From: Salinirubellus salinus | GTDB lineage: Archaea; Halobacteriota; Halobacteria; Halobacteriales; Haloarculaceae | NCBI RefSeq assembly: GCF_025231485.1 | Contig: NZ_CP104003.1 | Coordinates: forward strand, 2,046,001-2,110,000 | Length of the DNA stretch: 64,000 nt | Reading direction: 5' to 3' | Shown: positions 53,023-62,864 of the stretch, piece after piece | Layout of the letters: every line of letters begins with the position of its first letter | Numbering within the stretch: position 1 is the stretch's first letter | The notes under the pieces: generated by a model | What the model was told of the DNA's origin: nothing | The model's input: the letters and a program-made list of their open reading frames with translations, nothing else | The model's database searches: none | Made by a program: the position numbers and the translations under genes

Positions 53023-53403
53023 CTATCTTTCTTCGAGGGGAGAATCCCGCCGTTTACCGCGGGCGTGAATCCGACAATTCTTCGACGACCCATGCTCTGA
53101 CGCTAAAACGGATATTTAAGTAACATCGAACGGTAGTATGACGTACACCGAGGCGGTTTCACCGCCACCTAAATGCACAATATCGGGACTCCGAGAACCA
53201 GTACGTTCGAGACACCCTCTCGAACCGCTGTGGTGTCTCGGTCAAGATAACTCCGAGTCCCCCTGCCGGGGATAGGAGTAACGGCGGTGTGGCCCCGCCA
53301 TCGACTCGTCATGCCGACGAGTCGTCAACCAGTAAATATCCCAACCCAGCGTTGCGGTGCGGACGTGGGAAGCCTCGCCGTTTACGGCGAGGAGGAGGTC
53401 ACC
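53023..53403 (-). mobile_element. 381-bp non-autonomous element (MITE), copy B, inverted
   Basis: Reverse-complement copy of 6145-6525, the same length and differing at about seven positions. Both end hairpins are preserved (GCCGTTTAC/GTAAACGGC type), with one base change in the inner stem. No transposase ORF. Lies in the gap between the DUF433-like remnant and non-coding DNA. Confidence 0.75.
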
Positions 53404-54290
53404 TGGGTCACTAGCTGATGTGGATCTGTGACCGGCTAAAAGATGAGCTGTACAGGCGGTCTGGAAGCATGTAGTCGAAGGCCTATCGAGGCAGTCGAGC
53501 CCTCCAGATCTTCCAAACTGCGTTTTTATCCGGGAGGTACGGTGTCTAAGCGGTGTTTGGATTGGGCCGAAACGAAGGGTGGAGCGACAGATGGCCAGTG
53601 AGGCGTCGAGACGGAATCACGGTCGAGAAACGCTACATCCCCCGAATTCTGGTTTTCGTTGGATCTGGTTTCAGCGCGAGATGAGCGCCAGTCGACGCGG
53701 CCAAAGGCCAAAACCGCCATACTGCAACCGTGTTTGGATGCTCAGAGGGGTCGAATCCGCCCTTGCAGTCATCGGTCGACGATTCCGGTATCGGGGCCTG
53801 ACGCGCATTTGGGCGCTTCTACTGCTGCTTATCGCCGCATGCCGCGCATCGTTTTGTCCGTCCCAAGCACGATTTACACAGACAACCTCCCGGAGTCGAA
53901 TCGTCGTTCGGAACTGGCCTGATCGCCGCAGAGGGCCTGAAAAGCCCGCGAATCCGGATTAAAATCGAGTTTGGATTTTCGAGCTGGTGCTCTTCGGGTA
54001 TCAGACTGGGGAGGAGACATTAGAGTGGTGAACAGTTTGCGTCTACGAGGCTTTCTCTAGGAGAGCACATCCCCATTCCTCTGAACGCGTCGACATGCAC
54101 GGTGAAGACGAGGCCGAGGTGGACCCAGGCAGGCCTCATCCCCTATCCACGACTGGGAGCCAAGAGAGTCGGTTGTATCGCCGTCTACCCGGGCCACACT
54201 GATGGCTGCTCGATCCGGTTTGTAGCCACTTCAGTAGCCGAGTTGCGCCACCGGACCTCTCATCGGTGGTAGGTAAGCGATACGCGGTCC

Positions 54291-54326
54291 CGATTTTGCT
54301 GAATGGATATTCATTCAGCAAAATCG
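54291..54326. repeat. Perfect 15-bp inverted repeat (hairpin)
   Basis: CGATTTTGCTGAATG (54291-54305), GATATT, CATTCAGCAAAATCG (54312-54326). Every base pairs. It lies in GC-rich non-coding DNA of otherwise mixed composition, so the AT-rich arms stand out. It may be an IS terminal pair, a recombination or replication site, or a transcript hairpin. Confidence 0.6.
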
Positions 54327-54451
54327 AGGGGTAGCATGAGGGGCACCCTTCAGGCCGATGATCCAGGAGGGGTGGGGGAATCAGCCCCCGAAATCTGGGA
54401 GAACAGGACACGTGAGAGGGACGATAGAGGTTGACCGCGCAGCCGTACGCG

Positions 54452-54721
54452 CTATTTGCGATCGCTCTGCTCACCCAGTCCGATAACGGGCAGGGACAGC
54501 GTCATCAAGACCCCTGCGGCGAGTCAGAACCCTCAGCCCATGGCCACTACGAGTATGAGTTGATTTGTGGCAAAGAGGGTCGCCCACAGCGGGGTGCCGA
54601 TGCGAGTGGCCGCACGTGCGACCCTGGCACCATGAGTCCCACTGCCACGCTCGCAAAGGACAACTTCGGCTACGATCGCCGACAATATCCAGTCGCCATC
54701 GGACACGATTGAGAAAATCAC
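54452..54721 (-). pseudogene. Small membrane-protein gene broken by stop codons
   Basis: From GTG 54721 the frame reads VIFSIVSDGDWILSAIVAEV, then TRIGTPLWATLFATNQLIL and VVAMG, then TGA, GF, TGA, and resumes LAAGVLMTLSLPVIGLGEQ before TAG. Hydrophobic segments on both sides of the stops suit one membrane protein in which two TGG codons have become TGA. No family recognised. Confidence 0.4.
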
Positions 54722-54730
54722 TCGCCGGAG

Positions 54731-54743
54731 AGTATTTATACGG
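54731..54743 (+). promoter_or_regulatory. TATA box of the HELTH membrane gene
   Basis: AGTATTTATACGG is about 22-30 bases before ATG 54763, suggesting a leaderless transcript. Confidence 0.55.
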
Positions 54744-54762
54744 CCCTCCGAAAATTTAGGCA

Positions 54763-55155
54763 ATGGGTTCCGGTCCCCTCATCGGCATCATTCTGCTCCC
54801 GCTTCTGATGCTGGTTTTGCACGAGCTCACGCACGTCATCGCGGCACGCCTGGTCTCTCCTGTCTCCGTCGACCTGGTCTCGGTCGTTCCGCTACGGCTT
54901 GATCTCAACTTCGCCGAGACGCCGTCAGTGTGGCACACCCGTTTCATCGCGCTCTCCCCAGCAATCGTCGGCACATTCGTGCTCGTCTGTGCCGTCTGGA
55001 GTGGCCTCTGGGCGGAAGTCCAGCGGGTTGAGCCGTATTTTCTGGACCACCTCCTCATACTCGACTGGATAGTATATGCCCACGTCAGTCCGGCAGACCT
55101 ACGCGCGGGTCTGCGGCCGAAACAAGCGCTTCGATCCCGGGAGGTCGGTCAGTAG
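54763..55155 (+). CDS. Small membrane metalloprotease-like protein (HExxH)
   Basis: 130 aa, ATG 54763. TM1 LIGIILLPLLMLVLHELTHVIAARLV carries HELTH (His about 20-24) inside the helix, a zinc-binding motif as in DUF3267/site-2-protease-like proteins. A second hydrophobic region is FIALSPAIVGTFVLVCAVWSGLWA, ending in HLLILDWIVYAHVSPADLRAG (Asp could be the third ligand). The gene is directly abutted by the surface-protein gene (TAG then ATG), so it may process that protein or a pilin partner. Function inferred. Confidence 0.75.
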   Translation: MGSGPLIGIILLPLLMLVLHELTHVIAARLVSPVSVDLVSVVPLRLDLNFAETPSVWHTRFIALSPAIVGTFVLVCAVWSGLWAEVQRVEPYFLDHLLILDWIVYAHVSPADLRAGLRPKQALRSREVGQ

Positions 55156-57504
55156 ATGGCCCCAGACAGATTCACCTCAGTCACGGACTCACGAGCCGCC
55201 GCCAATGTGATCGGCGCACTCGTGTTGTTCGCCTTCCTCATCATAGCCGTCTCCCTGTATCAGGCACAGGTCGTCCCACAGGATAACCAACAGGTCGAGT
55301 TCAGCCACAATCTCGAGGTTCAAGACGACATGTCGGCAGTTCGGAACGCGATTCTTGATGCGGCGTCGACGGGAGAGGCCCGGTCGATCGGTGTCGATCT
55401 GGGAACTCGCTATCAGCCGCGGACCTTCTTCCGCAATCCACCACCTCCGTCTGGTCGCTTGAGCGCGACGCAATTCGACAGGCCGGTCACGATTGTGAAC
55501 GCACAATCAGTCGGGGACACCGAGACGGGCGATTACTGGAACGGCGATTCGAGGAGTATCGAGACTGGGGTCCTCGAATATGAGCCCAATTATAATCGCT
55601 ATCGGGCCGCTCCGACAACGGTCTATGAGTCCACGCTCGTCTACAATTCGTTTGCAGAAGAGAAGACCCGTATGCTGGCACCCCAGCGGCTGGTCCGGGG
55701 GACCGATATCACGCTTATCGGCCTCACGGGAGAGTTCTCCACATCGAGAAACCGCCCGGTCACGATCAGTCCAGAAGCTGCCAGTCCCGAAACCAGAAGG
55801 GTCACCCTCGAAGCAGCGGGCGGTCCGATCACAATCACCGCACCCACCACGCTCGGAGAGGCGGCTTGGGAGGATGCGCTCAACGATGAAGACCACGTTG
55901 AGTCGGTAACTGTCGCGGACGGGGTGCTCACCGTGACGCTCGATGAATCGGCGACGTATGACCTCCGGATGGCAAAAGTCGGCCTCGAACAGCAAGCCCA
56001 GACTACGCCGCGATACATCACGGACGTGGGGCGGTCGGGAGACCGCTTCACCGTCGAGGTCCGTGATACATACAACAATCCGAAATCAGGCGTCGAAGTG
56101 ACAGTCTCGACAAACGGCGTCCAACAGACCGTCAAGGAGACCGACAGTGACGGCCGAGTCAGCTACGATTTCTCTGGGACGGGGACGCTCAGCTTCAGGA
56201 TTCCGGGCGGAGGCGACGAGCGCGAGGTTGTCTTCGACGTCGACCCCGTAACCAGTCCGAACGGTGACGGCGGGCCTATCGACGTGACGTGGACCGCGCC
56301 GAACGGCGGTGATGACTTCACCTTCGACGCAGGTGCAGACGACGACGGACAGGTGACGCTGACCGCTCAGAGCGACCCTGCCGTTGAAGACCTCGACGTG
56401 GAGTACGTCGTCAATAACTCGAGTGTCGGGACGATCGCTCCACCCGATAGCACGACCAACGACGCAGGGGCGACGCAAACGACGTTCGAAGCGCTAGCGA
56501 ACGGGACGGTCTCGGTGTATGCGCTCGGCGGCGGGGGAGGCGACGTAATCAACATCACCGTCACAAATGTCGGAGAGGGTGACCTGCCGGGCGGCGAACC
56601 TGTGGTCGGGAATCCGGCCCAGGCCTTCGACGATGCCGACGACGACGGTGCCCTGGACGCTAACGAGCGAACGATTGCCACGAGCCAGCTCTACGACTTC
56701 GATAACACGTCGGTGAATCTCGTCATCCCGGAGGCCGTTGGCGAACTGGAGCAGAGGAACGATCCAGTCTCCATCCGAGCACGGAGTATCACGAGCGAGG
56801 TTGATTTCTCCTCAACCAATAAGGCCGTCACACTTGAGGCGACGGCAGGAGAAGTCCTGCTGGACAGTCGTATCGAAGCGAAAAAATCGAGTGTAGATAT
56901 CTCCGGGACGCGTGTCGATGTCTCGGGGGCGAGCATCAACGGCCAGAACGACGGTATTACCCTTACCGCGAATGGCGATGAGCTCATCGCCTCGGGCGCT
57001 CAGCTAAGTGCCTCGAAGTCGACGGTAGACGTCTCCGGAAAACGAGTCGATGTCTCGGGAGCGAATATCGACGCGACCAATCGGGGCATCACCCTCGCTG
57101 CGACCGATGGCGAGCTCGTCGCCTCGGGCGCTCTACTCAGTGCCTCGAAATCGACAGTCGATATCTCCGGGAAACGGGTCGATGTCTCAGGGGCGAATAT
57201 CGACGCGACGAATCAAGGCATCACCCTTTCAGCGACTGTTTCGGGCGGAGGCGAGCTCATCGCCTCGAACGCTCTACTCAGCGCCGATAAAAGCGACATC
57301 GCTCTCGAATCCGTTGGTGACATCTTCGTAGACGGTGCGACCTTGCAGTCGCGGAACGGCCGAATTACCGCAGATCTCGGTGGGGCGTACACTCTACATC
57401 TGAGTGGAACAGTCGTCCAGAATCAGAAGGGCCCTGGAGCGATTCAGTACACGCCAGATGGTGTCACCGAAGATCCCGACCGACCCATCGCGGAACCGCA
57501 GTGA
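55156..57504 (+). CDS. Surface adhesin-like protein with pilin-like N-terminus, Ig-like domain and beta-helix repeats
   Basis: 782 aa, ATG 55156 immediately after the HELTH gene stop. An N-terminal hydrophobic helix (AAANVIGALVLFAFLIIAVSLYQ) after a short polar start resembles the type-IV-pilin-like anchors of haloarchaeal surface proteins (DUF7289-like). Residues 290-350 are Ig/Big-like (VEVRDTYNNPKSGVEVTVSTNG). Residues 540-760 are three near-identical 44-residue units (RVDVSGANIDATNQGITLSA...) plus flanking partial ones, typical of parallel beta-helix adhesins. It probably binds or builds the cell surface. The preceding membrane metalloprotease-like gene is a likely partner. Confidence 0.8.
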   Translation: MAPDRFTSVTDSRAAANVIGALVLFAFLIIAVSLYQAQVVPQDNQQVEFSHNLEVQDDMSAVRNAILDAASTGEARSIGVDLGTRYQPRTFFRNPPPPSGRLSATQFDRPVTIVNAQSVGDTETGDYWNGDSRSIETGVLEYEPNYNRYRAAPTTVYESTLVYNSFAEEKTRMLAPQRLVRGTDITLIGLTGEFSTSRNRPVTISPEAASPETRRVTLEAAGGPITITAPTTLGEAAWEDALNDEDHVESVTVADGVLTVTLDESATYDLRMAKVGLEQQAQTTPRYITDVGRSGDRFTVEVRDTYNNPKSGVEVTVSTNGVQQTVKETDSDGRVSYDFSGTGTLSFRIPGGGDEREVVFDVDPVTSPNGDGGPIDVTWTAPNGGDDFTFDAGADDDGQVTLTAQSDPAVEDLDVEYVVNNSSVGTIAPPDSTTNDAGATQTTFEALANGTVSVYALGGGGGDVINITVTNVGEGDLPGGEPVVGNPAQAFDDADDDGALDANERTIATSQLYDFDNTSVNLVIPEAVGELEQRNDPVSIRARSITSEVDFSSTNKAVTLEATAGEVLLDSRIEAKKSSVDISGTRVDVSGASINGQNDGITLTANGDELIASGAQLSASKSTVDVSGKRVDVSGANIDATNRGITLAATDGELVASGALLSASKSTVDISGKRVDVSGANIDATNQGITLSATVSGGGELIASNALLSADKSDIALESVGDIFVDGATLQSRNGRITADLGGAYTLHLSGTVVQNQKGPGAIQYTPDGVTEDPDRPIAEPQ
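56911..57306 (+). repeat. Three 132-bp tandem repeats in the adhesin-like gene
   Basis: Units start at 56911, 57043 and 57175, each encoding 44 residues (RVDVSGA-SIN/NID...LSASKSTVD-VSGK). The units are strongly similar at DNA level, so the array can expand or contract. Confidence 0.9.
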
Positions 57505-58828
57505 TTCGTGGTCACTGTCCCTGCACTGTTGGTGCCGTTGCACTTGCGACACGGCAGAACACTGTCCTCAGGAGCCGTTCCGTTTGGCTGCAGTGGTGCT
57601 ATGGGCAGTTCACCCCGTGAGTTCAGGATTACCCACGTTCTTCATCGTAGGAATGCACTCGCTGGGGCGATGCCCGTTCGGGTGTGCCGCGGTCAATAAT
57701 CAGTACGACAGGGCGAGTGCGTAGAACGACATCCAGAGCATCGGGCCCCACTTCGCGTGGGGCGGGAGCGTCAGTAGCCTTCACGGGCTAGACTTCGGCA
57801 TGCTCAGGAGCCGAGTTACACGACCGAGCAGTTGTGGAGCAGCAGGAGGCAGCAACGTGGACCCATTTTTACTGAATCATATCGTAGGTCTACGAGCGTG
57901 TTAAAGAGATTATCAAGTGTGTCCTGTTCGTAATCGACTACACTCATTACCTGATGACGTGCATAGCGACGCTGGGTTGAGTGGAGACGATATTCAAACA
58001 CTACCGGCATCCGACCTCTTGATTTGGTTAATTATTCAGACCACCGACTATTTCCTCGACCACGATGTCACGACAATCATCCTCGGCCACAGTAATTCAA
58101 TCAGTTCTACAATCTGGACGGGGGAAGAGCGCGTTGATAAAAATTTCGAGCTTGACCACGCCCAGAGGCGCGATCTCTAGCAAGCCGTCGTGAGCAATGA
58201 GGAATTTTGGTATTCGCAAGATGCAGGAGAGCTGTGGTATCAAAGGGTCGGCGCTTGGAGGAAGAGAGGTCGTAGAAGGCAGTTGCTATACGATGGGCCG
58301 ACTGGCAAAACGTAACCAACCATAGGATGAGGATGCCACCGAACCAGCATGGAAACCGAATCCCGAGAAGGACAGACCGCCGTGGCCAGTCGAACGGTGT
58401 GGGGGGAACGACCCGGAGCTCATAGTTACTAGGCGAATAGGTCGTTCTCCACCAGATATTGACACACGTATTCGTGTGGATCAGATTCATGTTGCGTGAC
58501 GAGTCGCTAGGCAGTGTGCTGGTCGTCAAGCGAGATCTTGAGCTCGTCGGCCGCAGGCGTAACGCGGAGGGGAACGTTGACTGTGAGGCTGCTCTCGTTT
58601 CCCTTGACAGAGCTCGTCTCCCAATAGTGACTGTCGACGGCCAGTTGTTGGTGGAAGCCGACGTCGATACTGTTTCCTCGCAAGCGATACATTCCCTTGC
58701 AGCGGAGGGGTTTCTCCCTTTTAGAATTGTTTCCCGGCCAGAACCACCCCCCTTTATGCGTGTATGGTGGCTCAACGAGTGGTGCAGACATCATCTTCAT
58801 GATGGAGATTTTACTATCATTTCCACAA
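57505..58828. other. 1.3-kb intergenic region, no clear gene
   Basis: Contains a perfect hairpin GCCCCAC-TTCGC-GTGGGGC (57745-57763). Minus-strand fragments that look coding-like but are broken: SVKGNESSLTVNVPLRVTP (58500-58640 area, AbrB-like spacing) and VVDYEQDTLDNLFNTLVDLR (about 57860-57950). These may be decayed transposon or toxin-antitoxin genes. No complete ORF has convincing composition. Confidence 0.45.
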
Positions 58829-60070
58829 TTATAATATACTATCTTTATTTCTATTAACTTGGATTTCTTGTGCAATACGAAGTATGCAATGCCCGAACAT
58901 TAAATACACAGCCCAAGCCGCCGGTTGCAGGGCGAGGACTAAGAGATTCGAATTGAACGAGGTGAGATATTGTATCGATGGTCGGACGATGTGTGCCAGT
59001 CCGACTGATGCTACAGGGAGCCAGACGGCTCCATTAGGTTGATGTAACTCCGTCGATGCCACCACCACGCAAGCCGGTACCAGAATCAATAGAATAAGCT
59101 GGTTTGGTGTCGGCGAGACCAATGGGACTGTTACCAAGCCGAGTGCCACGACGTACCGATCCATCCGCGTGGTCATTATCCGGCGGCTATAACGCGCTAA
59201 GAGCGCGACGCCTGTGATAATGAGAAATTTCGCATGGATTCGGTAGTTGGTCATAAAGTACAGCGGCTTAAAGTCCCCTGGTGTCCAGTTCACTGGGTCG
59301 ACAGTCTTGCCCCAGCCTTTGCCCGCGGCTAGCACCTCGATAAAAGCCTGGTGCTCCGCGACGCCGAAGAGCGCGAGGCTAATCAACCCAAGTCCACTGA
59401 CGGCGAGCAGCGTGTTCCGGAGTCGATTCCAACCCCGAAGGAGAAAGGCACCGAGCGGTGCGTACTGCATCTTGATTATTGCGGCTAGTGACGCCACGAC
59501 ACCTGAAACGGCCTGCCAATCACCGGTACGTTCTCGTTCAAGTAGTCCGACTCCAATACAGACCAGTCCAATCATCAAGGGCGTCATCTGACCGAGATAG
59601 AGGGATCGTGTAAGTGGCGAAAAACCAGTGGAGCATATCACGGCCAAGCCGATCACCCATTTTGGGGCTGTCGGTTCAAGTGTCTCAATCAGGTAGACGA
59701 GACCACCGAGGAACACGCCAAGCGATAGGATGTTGAATACGAACCCGGCGGGGCCTACTGGAAGGAGCGTAAACGGCACGTACAGGACTGCGATGATTGG
59801 AGGATATAGATACCGACTCCCCGTGTTTGCAATGCGTGTAATCTCAGTGTTATAAAGAGGGAGGCCCTCTATTGCGAACTGGCCGATTTGGTAATAAACG
59901 CCAAAATGAAATAGCGTACGATTCCATGTCCGAAAGAATTCAGTATAGAAACCGACAGCTTGCGAGAGCATGAGCGTGGCCACAGCGACTGTGACGGCAA
60001 CCGTTGGTAGTATATGTCTAACAACCGGTTCGGCGACATCAAGGATGAGTGGTCGGTCGGACGGGTCCAT
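58829..60070 (-). CDS. GT87/DUF2029-type membrane mannosyl- or glycosyltransferase
   Basis: 413 aa from ATG 60070 (MDPSDRPLILDVAEPV); a TTG two codons upstream is possible. Nine to eleven TM helices. Family pattern: FGVYYQIGQFAIEGLPLYN, RYLYPPIIAVLYVPFTLLP, then LYLGQMTPLMIGLVCIGVGLLERER, AAIIKMQYAPLGAFLLRGWN. These enzymes use lipid-phosphate sugar donors to add residues outside the membrane. First gene of the lower-GC glycan island; convergent or overlapping neighbours are absent. TATA-like GATTTAAGG about 35 bases upstream on its strand. Confidence 0.85.
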   Translation of the reverse strand: MDPSDRPLILDVAEPVVRHILPTVAVTVAVATLMLSQAVGFYTEFFRTWNRTLFHFGVYYQIGQFAIEGLPLYNTEITRIANTGSRYLYPPIIAVLYVPFTLLPVGPAGFVFNILSLGVFLGGLVYLIETLEPTAPKWVIGLAVICSTGFSPLTRSLYLGQMTPLMIGLVCIGVGLLERERTGDWQAVSGVVASLAAIIKMQYAPLGAFLLRGWNRLRNTLLAVSGLGLISLALFGVAEHQAFIEVLAAGKGWGKTVDPVNWTPGDFKPLYFMTNYRIHAKFLIITGVALLARYSRRIMTTRMDRYVVALGLVTVPLVSPTPNQLILLILVPACVVVASTELHQPNGAVWLPVASVGLAHIVRPSIQYLTSFNSNLLVLALQPAAWAVYLMFGHCILRIAQEIQVNRNKDSIL

Positions 60071-60323
60071 GGGCAATAGCGTATCATTTCACTATCCGCC
60101 CTTAAATCAAGTAGATACATCATTAAACACGCTGTTAGCATCCGTATCAACGGTGTACCGGCAGTGACGTCTATTCGTGACCGGAGTTTTTGGCACCAAT
60201 CCCACTGTAGCCTCGTGGAAACCGAGGTTCACCATCATCTTTATATACATCCAGATGCATATGGTTTCGCCGGTATCCACCCTCCCCCCTAGTTTATGTC
60301 TCAACGTGGATGGGTTACCGAAA

Positions 60324-61823
60324 TCATTCACTAATAATCCGGTTGAAGAATTCACGATCGTCTTTTTCAAGTCCGAGTACGAACACGATACAGAAAAAAA
60401 GTAATCCACCAACTGGAGCACCAATAATAAGCAACACGTATCCATCAAACAGCTGGTGGAGGCCAGACATGAACACTGCTGTAAGTATGCCTGCAGTAGT
60501 GGGTTTCCAATATGCCTTTGAGTACGGTGTCAGTCCTTCTGTGTACCACACTTCAATTACTCGGATTATATTAATGAACGATAAAACACTTGCAGTAGCA
60601 AGAGCTGCACCGATAACCCCAAGTTCTGTAATGAGAATGTAATTGAGAACGATATTTAGTCCACCTAGCAGCCACTGGTTTATCATGGTGAGTTGCTGGT
60701 GGTCCGTCATCATCAGGAAATAACCACTCGGCCCGACAGCACAGTTCGTTATTTGACCGACAGCGAATAGAGTCAAAACGACTGCGCCGCCTGAAAATTC
60801 GGGGCCAAATATTAACAAAAGCTCCGAGCTATATACGGCCGCAACAAGCGCGAGGGGAATCGCTAATGTCAGTGTCCACCGGGTGACGGTCTCATAGACC
60901 GATTGGAGTTCACGTATTTCACCATTGGTATACAGTTGTGACGCGACCGGCGGAAACAGCTGATTGAACGCGTTAAGTGGTAGGGCTAGCAGCCCGGAAA
61001 GAAGGAACGCTACTTGGTAGATACCTACTGTTGACTCTGCAAGAAAAAACCCTACCATTAGGATGTCTACCCGGCTGTACATGACCGAACCGACATCCTT
61101 GAGAGTCAATGGAATCGAGTAAGAAAAGAATTCTTTAGCCCCCTCGTTCCTCTGTCCTCCACTAACGTGAGGTCTGAGCGAGGTGCGCGCGTATAGTAAC
61201 GTTACAGCAACCAGACAAACGAGAATCGAACCAAGTGCAAGGGAAGCGACCACGCCAAGCAGCGAATATCCGAGTAGCAGGGCGATCATGACGACACCGA
61301 TTTGCGTCAATGGATGGAGTATATCTGCGAGCAAAACCTGATATTCAAGCTTTTTTAGGCCCCTAAATATTTCGTTCGTAAGTTTTATTAAAGTGCTGAA
61401 CGGTAGTGCTAATGAGAGAATTCGAAGTACGTCAACAAGCAATGGGTTGTTGAGCGTTGCTCCGGAGATAGCCGGTGCAGCAAGGTAGAGGGCGGCGCCG
61501 ATCAGAACGCTCCCAAGGAGTGCTGTCAGATATGCCAGTCCGACGAGGTAGTTCCTATAGGGCGAGTCATCCGCGTAGGCTGGAAGAAACCTGAGCAACG
61601 ACTTGCCCGCCCCTAATCGTGCGAGCACAACAGCCAGAGAAGTGAGGGTCGTCGCGTAGGCGTAAATACCATAGAGAGACGCCCCCAGTCCGCGGGTCAA
61701 TATAAGATTAAGAACGAATCTAAATCCTTTAGCCAGTATCCGGCCAATAAAGAATAACGACGCTCCGTGAGTGATAACATTCAATGAAGACTGTGTTTCT
61801 TCGTCCGACAACGAATCCGGCAT
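60324..61823 (-). CDS. Wzx/RfbX-type lipid-linked oligosaccharide flippase
   Basis: 499 aa, ATG 61823. Twelve to fourteen TM helices of the MATE/PST superfamily: ASLFFIGRILAKGFRFVLNLILTRGLGASLYGIYAYATT at the N-terminus, PLTLKDVGSVMYSRVDILMVGFFLAESTVGIYQVAF (the conserved R-x-D-i-l-m), LMMTDHQQLTMINQWLLGGLNIVLNYILI. It probably flips lipid-linked glycans across the membrane for S-layer or surface polysaccharide assembly, like AglR in Haloferax by family. In the glycan island with a GT87 enzyme and two alkaline-phosphatase-fold proteins. Confidence 0.87.
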   Translation of the reverse strand: MPDSLSDEETQSSLNVITHGASLFFIGRILAKGFRFVLNLILTRGLGASLYGIYAYATTLTSLAVVLARLGAGKSLLRFLPAYADDSPYRNYLVGLAYLTALLGSVLIGAALYLAAPAISGATLNNPLLVDVLRILSLALPFSTLIKLTNEIFRGLKKLEYQVLLADILHPLTQIGVVMIALLLGYSLLGVVASLALGSILVCLVAVTLLYARTSLRPHVSGGQRNEGAKEFFSYSIPLTLKDVGSVMYSRVDILMVGFFLAESTVGIYQVAFLLSGLLALPLNAFNQLFPPVASQLYTNGEIRELQSVYETVTRWTLTLAIPLALVAAVYSSELLLIFGPEFSGGAVVLTLFAVGQITNCAVGPSGYFLMMTDHQQLTMINQWLLGGLNIVLNYILITELGVIGAALATASVLSFINIIRVIEVWYTEGLTPYSKAYWKPTTAGILTAVFMSGLHQLFDGYVLLIIGAPVGGLLFFCIVFVLGLEKDDREFFNRIISE

Positions 61824-61891
61824 CTGTTCCTGTTTTTTATAGCCAACACTTCACTGCTTTGATGCCACGATTGCGGCGTATAACCTAATAA

Positions 61892-62842
61892 TTACACGTC
61901 AAAGTAGCCAAGATCAGCAAGACGGTCAGTGACATCACCCGACGGGTCGGACAGTTGTTTAATTGGCTTTTCACTGACAATATATTTCCGCTCGGTCCCC
62001 GCTACAATGAGCCAAGGTACTTTAGAGAGGTGCTCATGTCTCATCCCATGGGGGTGGCCGTACACTGGTGCCGCAAGAGGGTGTGGTTTCTCACCCAGCA
62101 GGTTCCCATGGTCCGATGTGATAACTGTCTTTTCATCAAATAACTCAAGTAGTTCCTCAACGTGCGGGAATACGATTTTTAAGTTCTCTGCATAGGCGTC
62201 CCAGACGAGTTCCCGCGAAACATCGCCCGCTTCCAAGCGCTCCCATACCGTGGGGTTGTCGCGGCTTGCCTCGCCTTCTGTTACGTTCCGGTAGGCGAAT
62301 TCGTATCCTGAATGAGCACCAATTTCGCTGGCAAGCTCTCCGACGAAGGGATAGTGGGGTTGCATAAAATGGGATATAATACGCTTATTCGGAAACCGCT
62401 TGTACGCTGACGCAGTCGCTTCCGTCATTGCTTCGGGTAGGACCGTCTGCTTTTGTCTGTCCCAATGGTTCTCCCATACATCTATAATTTGGTGGAACAC
62501 CTCATCTAAGCCAAGGGTCCGATACATCGGGTTCGCAGTCACATATACGGTGTCGTGGTACTGCTTCTCTTCAAAGTTCCGTGAGAGGAACTCCGGCGTG
62601 GCTGAGGCTGGTGAAATTCGGTAATCAAGGTTGCCGTCAAGCGTATTCACTGACTCGAATAGGTCATATCGGCAGGCGTCAAGGATGACAACGTTATCCC
62701 AATCTTCCTCCATCAAATAACTTGGTTCACTCGGCGGCGAGTACGCCCACTGGGAGAGTCCTATATCCAGTTGTCTGCGGGCATATGGAAGCGCTGTGTC
62801 TAACCACCAACGACCACTGAGAAATTTATTGATTTCCCGCAT
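61892..62842 (-). CDS. Sulfatase/alkaline-phosphatase-fold protein
   Basis: 316 aa, ATG 62842. Metal-site motifs: VVILDACRYDLFESV (first Asp), SHFMQPHYPFVGEL (His pair), and TVITSDHGNLLGEKP (Asp-His). No Cys/Ser-x-Pro-x-Arg formylglycine motif is visible after the Asp; ACRYD may provide the nucleophile, as in phosphotransferases of this superfamily that modify glycans. Stop of the preceding gene is 22 bases upstream (62865), so FkbM and this gene are probably one operon. Likely role: transfer or removal of phosphate or sulfate on surface sugars. Confidence 0.83.
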   Translation of the reverse strand: MREINKFLSGRWWLDTALPYARRQLDIGLSQWAYSPPSEPSYLMEEDWDNVVILDACRYDLFESVNTLDGNLDYRISPASATPEFLSRNFEEKQYHDTVYVTANPMYRTLGLDEVFHQIIDVWENHWDRQKQTVLPEAMTEATASAYKRFPNKRIISHFMQPHYPFVGELASEIGAHSGYEFAYRNVTEGEASRDNPTVWERLEAGDVSRELVWDAYAENLKIVFPHVEELLELFDEKTVITSDHGNLLGEKPHPLAAPVYGHPHGMRHEHLSKVPWLIVAGTERKYIVSEKPIKQLSDPSGDVTDRLADLGYFDV

Positions 62843-62864
62843 ATTGTTTAATTATAGCCACTAG

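Larger units (their letters stand above)
53404..54762. other. 1.36-kb non-coding stretch with a perfect hairpin and a membrane-protein pseudogene
   Basis: Nothing recognisable in 53404-54280: the open frames there have poor composition. A perfect 36-base hairpin lies at 54291-54326, a pseudogene on the minus strand at 54452-54721, and the promoter of the HELTH membrane gene at the right end. An open minus frame at 54136-54474 is Pro/Ser/Arg-rich and is not called. Confidence 0.5.

Noticed and set aside
53740-53790. Possible tRNA-like T-arm (GGTCGAATCC)
   Set aside because: No matching acceptor, D-arm or anticodon arm could be assembled.
53579-53962. 127-aa open frame on the plus strand
   Set aside because: Arg/Pro/Cys composition and no start signals; no family pattern.
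54136-54474. 112-aa minus-strand open frame
   Set aside because: Runs through the perfect hairpin and has non-acidic, Pro/Ser-rich composition; possibly a translated non-coding element.
58107-58775. 222-aa minus-strand open frame
   Set aside because: Ser/Arg/Thr-rich first half and no motif; other frames here are equally open.
61831-61845. TATA-like run upstream of the flippase gene (minus strand)
   Set aside because: Only about 15 bases before the start codon, too close for a normal haloarchaeal promoter unless the start lies downstream.
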